A stretch of 64,000 nt of DNA. Origin: Izhakiella capsodis. GTDB lineage: Bacteria > Pseudomonadota > Gammaproteobacteria > Enterobacterales > Enterobacteriaceae. Positions within the stretch are counted from its first letter, which is position 1. The number at the start of each line of letters is the position of its first letter. Shown here piece by piece: positions 17,779 to 26,280 of this stretch. The DNA lies in the NCBI RefSeq assembly GCF_900115045.1, contig NZ_FOVC01000012.1, positions 1 to 64,000 of the forward strand. Reading direction: 5' to 3'. The position numbers and the translations under genes are program-made. The notes under the pieces were generated by a model. The model was not told the DNA's origin. It ran no database searches and worked only from the letters and a program-made list of their open reading frames with translations.

Positions 17779-18309
17779 ATGTCAACAGAAATAAGAAAAT
17801 CAAGAAGAGGATTGCAACGATATTTTAAAAATCCATTTATCTTGTCAGCGAGTAATAATACAAAGGGTGGGTTAAGACGAATTTCTACAGGAAATGATAA
17901 GCTCATGGTCGTAAATGAAAATACAGGTGAGTACTTAGGCGGTGCGGGTTTCTTTCAGTATCAAGAAGTAGATAAAACAAAGTTTCTAAAACTTTATGTA
18001 AATGGTGTTAAAGCTATTACTGAGTTGTCTTCCGCTGGAACAAAAGTTTTTGAAATACTATACAGAGCAATGCAGGAACAGAAGGATACAGACACTATTT
18101 TAATGTCATATGATATTATAGATATGAAAGCTGTAAAAATTTCTAGAACCACCTATTTTAAGGGTATGAAGGAGTTGGTTGAGAAGCAATTCATAGCAGA
18201 AACAATGATCCAGAATTATTATTTTATTAATCCTGACTATATGTTCAATGGTGATCGTTTGTCATTTGTTAAATCCTACATAATGACCGAAACAAAGAAG
18301 ATAACGTAA
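17779..18309 (+). CDS. RepL-like replication protein, copy 2
   Basis: 176 residues, starting MSTEIRKSRRGLQRYF after an AAAAGG ribosome site. Paralogous to the protein of 15740-16252: NPFILS, QEVDKTKFLKLYVNG, a winged-helix region around SRTTYFKGMKELVEKQFIA and a terminal YYFINPDYMFNGDRLSF. Oriented away from copy 1 with 1.5 kb of repeat-rich DNA between. Two long direct repeats (18535-18632) follow it. Having two divergent initiators is unusual; one could be a regulator of the other. Confidence 0.7.
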   Translation: MSTEIRKSRRGLQRYFKNPFILSASNNTKGGLRRISTGNDKLMVVNENTGEYLGGAGFFQYQEVDKTKFLKLYVNGVKAITELSSAGTKVFEILYRAMQEQKDTDTILMSYDIIDMKAVKISRTTYFKGMKELVEKQFIAETMIQNYYFINPDYMFNGDRLSFVKSYIMTETKKIT

Positions 18310-18534
18310 AAGCGTACATTTCATTTTTTGGGAAAGTTTAATTGGTACATTAGGGTTTTTTATTAAACGATTTACGCACAATACAATGAAGAAAAGCTAT
18401 TGGATGATGAATATTTGAATCTACTACAGATTTTTTGTAGGTCATCTTTTGAACGACCGCTGTTTAACACAATCAAGGTAAAACCCAATCTGATCCGTAA
18501 AAACGATCAATAATGGCATTATGATAGGCGCTAA

Positions 18535-18632
18535 CTATCAATATAAGGTTATTGATCGGCAGTTAATTGATTGTAACGATCATTCTATCCGTATAGATAG
18601 CCAAAACCTATCAATATGAGTTTATTTGATCG
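18535..18632 (+). repeat. Direct repeats downstream of RepL-like copy 2
   Basis: CTATCAATATAAGGTTATTG followed by ATCG (18535-18558) and CTATCAATATGAGTTTATTT followed by GATCG (18608-18632) are about 73 bases apart. Several additional AACGATC and GATCAAT words lie nearby (18495-18645). The segment 18310-18708 has no gene; it may hold a second origin or the control region of the following gene. Confidence 0.6.
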
Positions 18633-18708
18633 ATAAAAACGATATGACATCAAGTTCACTCAGATCAATTATATCAATTACTTAGATGTGATAAGGTGAG
18701 GAAATAGC

Positions 18709-18993
18709 ATGTCGGAATGTCCATATTGCAGTACAGTCGTTCCAGAAAGCGCTTCTGTCTGTCGTGGTTGTGGTGCTGAAAGAGTGAAAGGTTATGTCAG
18801 CCAGCAAACTATAAAAGGTTTAGCTGGAGTGGGGACGATTCTTGGCATCCCTACTGCTTTTTTAATTGCGTATGTAACACACTCAATGCCAATTATGGTT
18901 ATCGTTTTGCTTACGATGATACTCGGCCCCATTCTCTATTTGAAAATGAAGAATAAAGATAAGGTATCGTGGATTAGGCCAACAGCTCGTTAG
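18709..18993 (+). CDS. Zinc-ribbon membrane protein
   Basis: 94 residues. The N-terminus is a four-cysteine zinc ribbon (CPYC at 4-7, CRGC at 18-21), followed by two hydrophobic segments (about 36-55 and 60-80) and a short basic tail. A GTGAGGAAATAGC ribosome site precedes the ATG. The arrangement, a cytoplasmic zinc ribbon fused to a two-helix anchor, is common in small proteins of unknown function. It leads a group with the lipoprotein and secreted-protein genes downstream. Confidence 0.75.
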   Translation: MSECPYCSTVVPESASVCRGCGAERVKGYVSQQTIKGLAGVGTILGIPTAFLIAYVTHSMPIMVIVLLTMILGPILYLKMKNKDKVSWIRPTAR

Positions 18994-19003
18994 TTCTATA
19001 TTA

Positions 19004-19043
19004 TGCCCACAAACAGAGGATGTTCTGGTGTGGGTCTTTCTTT
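19004..19043 (+). terminator. Probable terminator after the zinc-ribbon gene
   Basis: CCCACA/TGTGGG pair with an 18-base loop followed by TCTTTCTTTG. The stem is short but the T-rich tail supports it. Confidence 0.5.
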
Positions 19044-19069
19044 GTCTGCATACAAGCGAATAGCTAATT

Positions 19070-20320
19070 ATGAAAAAGAATTCTCTATCTCTGACAGTAC
19101 TGGCTGCTGCATTAGTTCTGGCTGGATGTGATGGTAAAACACAATCCATTGATGTAATTAGCTGTGATAACCCTCAGATAAAAATAAAAGCAACAGAAAA
19201 TATAGCTAAATCTGTCTGGGATAGTCTTACTGATAAGCAAAAATCATTTTTTAAGAATTACGATGATTTTGTAAAACAAAATCATATTACTCTTAGTTTT
19301 AAACATGAGCGTAAAGCCGATTCAGCTATTCCTGGTGAGTATGATGGCCCGGATAATAAATTTTGCGTCTTTTCATATAAAGCTTTGCCTGTTTTGAATG
19401 AAGGTAAGGGCATCGACGATGAGTTTACGGCAAAACTGAGTAAAGCGGATGACGGAAGTGCGTTTATTATTGCTTATCCTAAAGAAATGAAATTTGCAAA
19501 AAGCGTTGATGTGGAACCAACCAAAGAGCAGAGTACTTTTGATGAGTTCGTTAATGGTGAACAGAGGCGTGAATACGTGCAGCAGCAGTCTGAACTGTCT
19601 GATAAGGCTAAAACCTATCGTACAGTGCCTTTAAGCGATTATCATTATGTATCATCCGAACAGCTTAAACTCGCTTATGTTGCGAATAACCCGCAATTGT
19701 CAGACGACGAAAAAATGACATTACTTTCTGATATGTATCGTAATAGTGCTGATCAGTTTACAAAGAATGACCTGGTTAAGTCAGATTTACCACGCCTACT
19801 GGCACAGGCAGAGAAGCACCAAACTGTCAGGTACATCAAATATATTGTCTCTGATACGGCAAGTAAACCTGCGGGTATTCCTGTTGATGCAGTTTATCTC
19901 AACGAGCATCCATCAGAGGTGGATGGTTCGTTCTATCTACCCGAAAAGTATGATTTTACTCATAAAACCTTCTCCGTGGAGAAGGGGATGGGCTGCGAAG
20001 CATCCGGTCACCTACGCTACAGCGGATTTAACATCACAAGCTTCTCAAATGCCTATGCCGTAATCGTTCCTAAAGAAAATGTACTACTAGACTGCAAAGC
20101 GAGTCCAACTGATGAAGCTCAGGCACGTGAGTGGAGTAAGATATTTACGGGTGGTAATACCTCGTTCTATCAAATTATATATGTCGCTATTGATGACTGG
20201 AAACCCTACCGTGAAAATGGAATGGTGCGGAATAATGTAAGATCTTTCCTGACTCATGTTGATTTTCATTACATCGGAATTAACGGCACTAGCGATTTAA
20301 TTTCTGGTCAAATCAATTGA
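19070..20320 (+). CDS. Unknown lipoprotein
   Basis: 416 residues. The signal peptide ends in a clear lipobox, LVLAGC, with Cys19 as the lipidated residue; Asp at +2 (CDG) predicts inner-membrane retention by the Lol rule. The mature part is acidic and mixed alpha/beta, with eight or so scattered cysteines/aromatics but no domain I recognise. It is followed by a terminator and then by a small exported protein gene in the same direction. The envelope pair sits between a zinc-ribbon membrane protein and a type III restriction system. Could be a surface-exclusion or envelope-stress protein; not demonstrated. Confidence 0.8.
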   Translation: MKKNSLSLTVLAAALVLAGCDGKTQSIDVISCDNPQIKIKATENIAKSVWDSLTDKQKSFFKNYDDFVKQNHITLSFKHERKADSAIPGEYDGPDNKFCVFSYKALPVLNEGKGIDDEFTAKLSKADDGSAFIIAYPKEMKFAKSVDVEPTKEQSTFDEFVNGEQRREYVQQQSELSDKAKTYRTVPLSDYHYVSSEQLKLAYVANNPQLSDDEKMTLLSDMYRNSADQFTKNDLVKSDLPRLLAQAEKHQTVRYIKYIVSDTASKPAGIPVDAVYLNEHPSEVDGSFYLPEKYDFTHKTFSVEKGMGCEASGHLRYSGFNITSFSNAYAVIVPKENVLLDCKASPTDEAQAREWSKIFTGGNTSFYQIIYVAIDDWKPYRENGMVRNNVRSFLTHVDFHYIGINGTSDLISGQIN

Positions 20321-20328
20321 TTCTCATT

Positions 20329-20353
20329 AGCCCTGGTAAGCAGGGCTTTTTTA
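20329..20353 (+). terminator. Intrinsic terminator after the lipoprotein gene
   Basis: AGCCCTG/CAGGGCT stem with a 5-base loop and a run of six T. Confidence 0.88.
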
Positions 20354-20366
20354 TAAGGTATTAAAA

Positions 20367-20939
20367 ATGAATACAACTTTACACGCTTGTGTTATTTGCT
20401 TCGGCTTATTTGTTTCAAGTTCGGTATTTGCTAAAAACCTCTATGAGCTTAAAGAGGGGCAAGCAATTACAGGGCGTGTAACGCTTATCTATCCTGTTAT
20501 GGGTAAAGATGGTATGTCAGTACGACAGTATCAGAAATATACGCAGCAAAGCCAGAAGGCGGCTAATGTACATAAGGCGGGACAATCCACTGATGATATC
20601 TCTACCGCATTAAGCAGTATTTGGAGCAATACAAAATCAGCGGTAGGTGTTAAGGATGAAGGTGATAAAACCAGAGTGATGCTTCCACTTGACCATTCGC
20701 GTGATAATGATCCTTATTCCGAGCCTGAAGACTTTAATACAGAGCTTGGTGAATGGAAAGGTGATGGCAAGGGTGGATACAGAGCGAGAATTGTTATGAC
20801 AAGTGGTGATATCTATAACCTCTACGTCAATGATCAGCAGTATAACCAGCTTGTTGCCACAGGGCTTAGACAAGGGGTTAATGTTTTGGTTAAGAGTGGT
20901 GGCAAAGGTAATAATTTGACGCAGGTTATTTATAGATGA
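20367..20939 (+). CDS. Unknown exported protein
   Basis: 190 residues with a signal peptide likely cleaved after SSVFA (residue 22). The mature protein has a repetitive-looking strand-rich character (GQAITGRVTLIYPVMGKDG near the start, GVNVLVKSGGKGNNLTQVIYR at the end). No catalytic motif recognised. Short gap (14 bases) after the terminator of the lipoprotein gene and same orientation suggest related function. Ends convergently with the restriction subunit gene. Confidence 0.75.
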   Translation: MNTTLHACVICFGLFVSSSVFAKNLYELKEGQAITGRVTLIYPVMGKDGMSVRQYQKYTQQSQKAANVHKAGQSTDDISTALSSIWSNTKSAVGVKDEGDKTRVMLPLDHSRDNDPYSEPEDFNTELGEWKGDGKGGYRARIVMTSGDIYNLYVNDQQYNQLVATGLRQGVNVLVKSGGKGNNLTQVIYR

Positions 20940-20968
20940 TTTTTGAATCAAAATTATTCTCTTTTAGT

Positions 20969-20988
20969 AAGGAGGTTTTCACCTCCTT
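20969..20988. terminator. Bidirectional terminator
   Basis: AAGGAGGT/ACCTCCTT perfect 8-bp stem with a TTTC loop between convergent genes ending at 20939 and 20999. Confidence 0.75.
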
Positions 20989-20998
20989 GACTTTAAAA

Positions 20999-23911
20999 CT
21001 ATGGTTGAGTACTTTTAATTAACTCATAAATCTCATCATTAGCAAACTGAGTCATGAATTCAACTTTGATTGTTTTGCTTATTTGATTAAACAATGCCTG
21101 AGCATGTTCAATTTTACGCTGTTCTTCTAGTCGTAAACTATCCTTACCATCTACATTTTTGGTTTCAATGATAAAATTCAAGTAATCTCCTCCTGTCGTT
21201 TTAACTACATACGCAAAGTCAGGGGAGTATGTGTATCCGCCTGCTACCGGAATCTTAATGGAGTTCTTTGGTATCTTTGTAAAAACAGCTACAGACTGGA
21301 TCTCTCCATCTGTTATGTTGAGCCTTTCAAGCTCTGAGTCATAAAAGACTTCTTCAAAAAGATAAGAATCCAATGGTGGTTTTGTATTATCCTGCAATAC
21401 ACCAAGGTCGCTTGATAATACTTCATTTAGAGGATTACCGTCAGCATTAGTGAATTTTGTAGGATGAATAGAACATGAAATCACATTGTAGCTAAGACTA
21501 AATTTGTTAAATGAATTGTTCAACAAATACTTACTAAAGCCAGATTTAATCTTTCTAATTGTCTGAATATTCAGGTAGTCAGTGATATTGAAAGTATCTT
21601 TTATCTCACAAAATACCTTATGCATAGTATCGTGCTTTGCAAAAATAGTTTGTGATAAGTTATCAAGAAACTCTCGATAGGTCATTGTATTGAGTTTAGC
21701 AAAGTCGTCATCATTACTGACGATACTTTTAGACATTGCCGTATCATTATGAATGTAAATTCTATCAATCCGAGTGTGAACACCAGATTTAGTAAACCTT
21801 TCTGTTTCTTCGAGCATAAATGACTTGAAAATAGATAAGAATTCACTTTCGTTGTTTATTTTATACTCAATGACCGCTTTCTGATTGATCAAATCCCATA
21901 ACTCTTTAAGTTCACTGAACTTACCAACACGCATTTTAGTACGTTTTTTCTCATCAGTAGCTTTTTTAATTTTGCTTGGTTTTACTCCAGTAGGGAATGC
22001 TGCCGGGTATTTACCTTTCAAGCGTGTATAAGAGTCAGAATCTTTAAAGTTGTCATTCTCATCAATGATTTCATCATCAAAAACATCATTCATGAGTGTT
22101 CTGGATGAAAGATCAGGATACTGAGATAGGATTTTATCCTTAAGCTCTTGAGTAAACTTACTTGGAACAGTTTCTTTGAAGGAGCTATCGTTGACCTCTT
22201 TGACAAGAGAATCAACAAAATCTTTTTCCGTAAAATCAACATAGTAGTTCAGAGTAAAATTGCGATCTTTCACACGGCACATGTATTCATTCACAGGTAG
22301 ACGCAAACCACGACCTACCTCTTGAAGTTTAGATGTGGTACTACCACTTGAACGTAGCTTACAGATCTGGAATACGTTTGGGTTATCCCAGCCTTCCCTC
22401 AATGTCCACTTAGAAAAAATAAAACGGCGAGGATTATCTAAAGATAATAAAAGCTCTTTATCATGAAGGATTTCATTAATTTCTTGCTCGATTTTATCAT
22501 CTTTATCGCTGTTGTCTTTTGAAAAATATCCACCATGAACAGAAGATACATCCTTTACAGTTTTTTCAAGGTAGTTTCTATAAAATTCGTCTTTTTCTGT
22601 TTTTAAAAGTTCATTAGCTTCTGACAGAACGTACTCTTCGAACTTAGCTTTCAGGCTTCCTGCAATATCATTACCATCACGATACCCCTCAATGTCGTCA
22701 ATGAAGAAAAGAGTTAGAGGCTTTATGCGTGGCCTTTGTGTAAGATACCCTTTTTCTAACTTAAAGTGTTCTTTGACTGCTTTAAGCATCATGTTATCAG
22801 CAAGTGTCTGATCGTAAGAGTAAGGATTTATCGAGCTACCAATTTTTAACTCAATACCATTACTCAACACCGCTGTACTTTTGTTTAGAGCATCGAGTGT
22901 TAAATCATGAATTGCACTATGTGTTTTTGATAGTGATTCATCTTTCGCTAATTTTAATGTTTTTTTATTGCCATTTTCATTTAGTTCAAAAGTGGCTTCT
23001 TTTCCGTCTGATTTAACAAATTTGAGGTTAGCACTACCATCACCAACTATATCTTCAATGTAAGCATCAATGCCTTTTACAAGATCTTCATTGAACGCAT
23101 CTACGGCAGTCAGACGATAAACTAAGTTTTTATAGCCTTCACTAAAGGTTGCACCATAACGAAAAATATATTGAGCGTTAAATTTCTCAATATTTTCCCA
23201 TGTTTTTTTAGCTGTGGGGAACTTATGAGGTTCATCAATAATAATAAATGGTTTAACCGCATTAAGAGCAGAAAATGGCGTATCAAACTGATTATCAAGC
23301 AAACCAACATCATAAGTGTCAGTCAAAGACTTGGAGTTAATCATCCCTGAGTTGATTACTAGGACGTGTATATATTTTTTGTTAAAATTGCTTGCTTCAA
23401 CAAAATCATGAATAGCTTGAGGCATATACGATTTTGTGTTTTTTCCAGTGTTTTTCTGACTTTCAACAACATAAGTCTTTAATTCACGCTCGTAATCATC
23501 TCTAAAATGTTCTTTTAAAGCATCACTTTTTAAGAATTTTACAGTTCCTGCTTTGATTGAAAGAGTAGGAACAATAATGATAAATTTGTTAACGCCAAAA
23601 GATTTGTTTAGGTCAAAAATAGTTTTTGTGTAGGTATAGGTTTTACCTGTTCCTGTCTCCATAGAAACATCAATAACATTGCTTTTAGCATCGTAATTAT
23701 CTTTTCCATGCTGAATGTTATTGAACTTTTGAACATTTTTTATGTTGTTGTAGTATTGTTGTTCAGTAAGGCTCAGTTCTGGATTAGCTAACATACGGAT
23801 AGAAATATTATCCGTATGACGAGGTATGGCAGATACAAAGACATTCATCACCGCATCAACGCCAGCCTTTTGATGAGGTAAATTCTTTTCGAATGTGAAC
23901 CCTTTAGACAT
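20999..23911 (-). CDS. Type III restriction enzyme, Res subunit
   Basis: 970 residues, the full length for a Res protein. Helicase motifs are intact: TGTGKT (Walker A, about residue 86), DEPH (motif II, about 225), and REGWDNPNVFQ plus QEVGRGLRLP (motifs V and VI, about 508 and 540). The C-terminal nuclease motif is visible as SPDFAYVV...FIIETKN (PD...ExK, about 898-922). It translocates on DNA using ATP and cuts about 25-27 bases from one of two opposed unmethylated sites when complexed with Mod. It follows mod by 2 bases in the same operon. Recognition sequence cannot be read from this subunit. Confidence 0.93.
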   Translation of the reverse strand: MSKGFTFEKNLPHQKAGVDAVMNVFVSAIPRHTDNISIRMLANPELSLTEQQYYNNIKNVQKFNNIQHGKDNYDAKSNVIDVSMETGTGKTYTYTKTIFDLNKSFGVNKFIIIVPTLSIKAGTVKFLKSDALKEHFRDDYERELKTYVVESQKNTGKNTKSYMPQAIHDFVEASNFNKKYIHVLVINSGMINSKSLTDTYDVGLLDNQFDTPFSALNAVKPFIIIDEPHKFPTAKKTWENIEKFNAQYIFRYGATFSEGYKNLVYRLTAVDAFNEDLVKGIDAYIEDIVGDGSANLKFVKSDGKEATFELNENGNKKTLKLAKDESLSKTHSAIHDLTLDALNKSTAVLSNGIELKIGSSINPYSYDQTLADNMMLKAVKEHFKLEKGYLTQRPRIKPLTLFFIDDIEGYRDGNDIAGSLKAKFEEYVLSEANELLKTEKDEFYRNYLEKTVKDVSSVHGGYFSKDNSDKDDKIEQEINEILHDKELLLSLDNPRRFIFSKWTLREGWDNPNVFQICKLRSSGSTTSKLQEVGRGLRLPVNEYMCRVKDRNFTLNYYVDFTEKDFVDSLVKEVNDSSFKETVPSKFTQELKDKILSQYPDLSSRTLMNDVFDDEIIDENDNFKDSDSYTRLKGKYPAAFPTGVKPSKIKKATDEKKRTKMRVGKFSELKELWDLINQKAVIEYKINNESEFLSIFKSFMLEETERFTKSGVHTRIDRIYIHNDTAMSKSIVSNDDDFAKLNTMTYREFLDNLSQTIFAKHDTMHKVFCEIKDTFNITDYLNIQTIRKIKSGFSKYLLNNSFNKFSLSYNVISCSIHPTKFTNADGNPLNEVLSSDLGVLQDNTKPPLDSYLFEEVFYDSELERLNITDGEIQSVAVFTKIPKNSIKIPVAGGYTYSPDFAYVVKTTGGDYLNFIIETKNVDGKDSLRLEEQRKIEHAQALFNQISKTIKVEFMTQFANDEIYELIKSTQP

Positions 23912-23913
23912 GA

Positions 23914-25854
23914 TTAGTTCCTTACCACCAAATCTAAATCAATAGATTTTTTATTAGCATAACTTTTTAGTGCTTCATTAAGTTCCATCTGTTTCGCACT
24001 TTCGAAGTTTCTGCCATAAAACACGACTTTGTTAGGTGCAAAGTCTTTGTCTGAATCCAGCTTTTGAAGTAAAGCTTTCAGAGCTTCACTGGTAAAGTTT
24101 GGCGTAACCAGATAAAGGCGACCATCGCATAAGTGCGCTTTGTAGCCAGTAAGATCAATATCTTCAATTGGCGTTGTAAGCAAACTGCCATCATATACAC
24201 ACCATGTAGTCAGTAGAGTGTCATACTGTTCAGGTGTCAATACAGCATCATCAAAGAAAGTATGGTTAGACAGCGTAAGCTCTGATTCATCTTTTTCTCT
24301 AAAGTCCTCTATTGTATTAATTATTTTGAAACCTACATTAGATGCATTATCACTTGCAGCTGGAATTTTATTAAACACTTCTTGTATTCTTTTTTTTGTT
24401 ATTTCAAAAATAGATCTATAGCCAATAGAATAAGCGTTTTTTGTTTTATTTATATTTTCATCTTTTTGTATACATATAAAGTTTCTGCAACCAGAATCTT
24501 TGTCATTTAAATATGCAACAGCTTCTGCTGTAGTACCGGAACCGGCAAAAAAATCAAGAACCAATGAATCTTTCTCTGTTCCAATTTTTATTAGATCGGA
24601 TATTAGAGGTACTGGCTTCGGCCCTTCAAATAGTTTATCCCCTAAAAGGTTTTTAAGTTCAGTTGTTGCATTGCTCGTACTATATTCAGGTTTATACCAA
24701 ATTGATTTAGGCTTTTTAGTTGGTAGGTCACCAAGAGCAGGCCGCTGTTTTTTATAGATATTTTTACCATCTTTTATATCTATTACTATCAAATTATAAT
24801 GCTCATCATTTATTTTCCTCTTCCCCCATGACCACGAAAGTTCTTCACCTGTAGGGCTTAATGGATAAAGAACGTAATCATCTTCATGTAGCGGTTTATC
24901 ATCATCTGTTGCATAAACCTTGTTTTCTGAATTAATGAATACTGGAAACCAACCTTTCGGTCTGGATTTTCTAGAAGCATCTTGACCAGTGCGCTTTAAT
25001 GTATCAGCTCTTTTAAATAAGCCATATTCATCTTCATCCCACTCTTTTTCAACTTCACTTTCATCTATATCGAATTGTCCTAAATGACAGATGTCTTTGT
25101 TTTTAGCATAGACGTATATATATTCATGCGTATCTGAAAAACCAAAGTTATCATGGTTTCCTTTGAGATTCATGATGGTCGGAAGTTTTGCAACAAAATT
25201 AGCCTGACCAAATACTTCATCGCATAGTAACCCCAACTGTTTATCTTCATTGTCATCTATAGATATGAAGATAACTCCATCTTCACGTAAAAGTTCACGA
25301 GCAATATAAAGACGAGGATAAATGAACGTTAGCCATGCGCTATGACTGCTTGAACCTTTTACAGTAAAATCGAGTATACGTGTAGCTTCATCAAGATCGA
25401 TACCTGCCAGTTCCGAAAGCTGTTCAGGTGTAAACTTGCGATCATCGTTATAGGCGAATCCATCAGAACCAGTGTTATATGGCGGGTCAATGTAAATCAT
25501 CTTCACCTTTTCAGCATAAGCATTAACCATGTGCTTCAATACTTCGAGGTTATCCCCTTTGATCAACAGATTCTGACTGTTCTTGTTCTCTTCACGTTGG
25601 TTATGGTCTTTATCTTCGGTGAGCAAAGTCTTCGGTGGTAGGTTAGCTAACAGACGGGCATAGGACTTACCCAGCCAGTTTAAGCTGTATGACTCTTTAG
25701 AGAGTTCGACATCCGATGATTTGACAATCTCAAGTAGCTTCTCTTGAATGAACGCCCCGTTTTTATCAAAACACTGTGGGAAGTTAGCTTTTAACACTGC
25801 AAGCTGCTTGCTGTTAGCTGTTTCTATTTCTGAAAAAATTGTTTCTTTTTGCAT
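23914..25854 (-). CDS. Type III DNA adenine methyltransferase, Mod subunit
   Basis: 646 residues. Beta-class order: catalytic DPPYNTG at 123-129, then the target-recognition region (about 205-400), then the SAM-binding LDFFAGSGTT (about 435). Transfers methyl to N6-adenine on one strand of an asymmetric site and supplies specificity to Res. No simple repeat tract is visible within the frame, so I see no sign of phase variation. It starts MQKETIFSEIETA. Upstream, in the same direction, is a 94-residue gene; downstream is res. Confidence 0.93.
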   Translation of the reverse strand: MQKETIFSEIETANSKQLAVLKANFPQCFDKNGAFIQEKLLEIVKSSDVELSKESYSLNWLGKSYARLLANLPPKTLLTEDKDHNQREENKNSQNLLIKGDNLEVLKHMVNAYAEKVKMIYIDPPYNTGSDGFAYNDDRKFTPEQLSELAGIDLDEATRILDFTVKGSSSHSAWLTFIYPRLYIARELLREDGVIFISIDDNEDKQLGLLCDEVFGQANFVAKLPTIMNLKGNHDNFGFSDTHEYIYVYAKNKDICHLGQFDIDESEVEKEWDEDEYGLFKRADTLKRTGQDASRKSRPKGWFPVFINSENKVYATDDDKPLHEDDYVLYPLSPTGEELSWSWGKRKINDEHYNLIVIDIKDGKNIYKKQRPALGDLPTKKPKSIWYKPEYSTSNATTELKNLLGDKLFEGPKPVPLISDLIKIGTEKDSLVLDFFAGSGTTAEAVAYLNDKDSGCRNFICIQKDENINKTKNAYSIGYRSIFEITKKRIQEVFNKIPAASDNASNVGFKIINTIEDFREKDESELTLSNHTFFDDAVLTPEQYDTLLTTWCVYDGSLLTTPIEDIDLTGYKAHLCDGRLYLVTPNFTSEALKALLQKLDSDKDFAPNKVVFYGRNFESAKQMELNEALKSYANKKSIDLDLVVRN

Positions 25855-25871
25855 ATCTATGTTAAACCTGA

Positions 25872-26156
25872 TTATCTAGCCTTCGATTTGGTAGTGTTTT
25901 TGATTGAAGCTTCACTTAGACCTATGCGTAGTAGTTCTGCTGCCGCACCATCTATGCTTTTGAAGATTCTTGCTTCGTAAGGCTGTCTGGAACTACATAA
26001 GACTAACTGCTTACCTTCTAACTCAGAACAATCAAAAATGACGGTATACTCGCCTTTTGAACCTTGTATTGTTGCTCTATCAAGCAGACCCGATTTGACC
26101 CTTTCCTTAGCCATCGAGCTAAGGATAAAATTTCCACCATCAAGACCTGACATCAT
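25872..26156 (-). CDS. Small unknown protein upstream of mod-res
   Basis: 94 residues (or 93, from the second Met). The strand-rich core GEYTVIFDCSELEGKQLVLC is followed by a helix and a lysine-rich tail. It resembles, in my memory, small plasmid proteins annotated as partition-associated, but I cannot verify that. It lies 17 bases before mod on the same strand, so it is probably co-transcribed and could be a plasmid-maintenance gene or a regulator of the restriction system. Confidence 0.6.
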   Translation of the reverse strand: MMSGLDGGNFILSSMAKERVKSGLLDRATIQGSKGEYTVIFDCSELEGKQLVLCSSRQPYEARIFKSIDGAAAELLRIGLSEASIKNTTKSKAR

Positions 26157-26280
26157 CGTTATGACCCCGTTATATGATATTGAAACAATATCAAATTTCG
26201 TATCATAAGGGAACTTGTGTTTAGTTTAAAGATCAGATTAAGTATCCCTAAACAGTTTGATACTTTTATCGCAAACGTGT

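Noticed and set aside
23914..25854. Phase-variable mod gene
   Set aside because: No long simple-sequence tract was found in the frame or immediately upstream.
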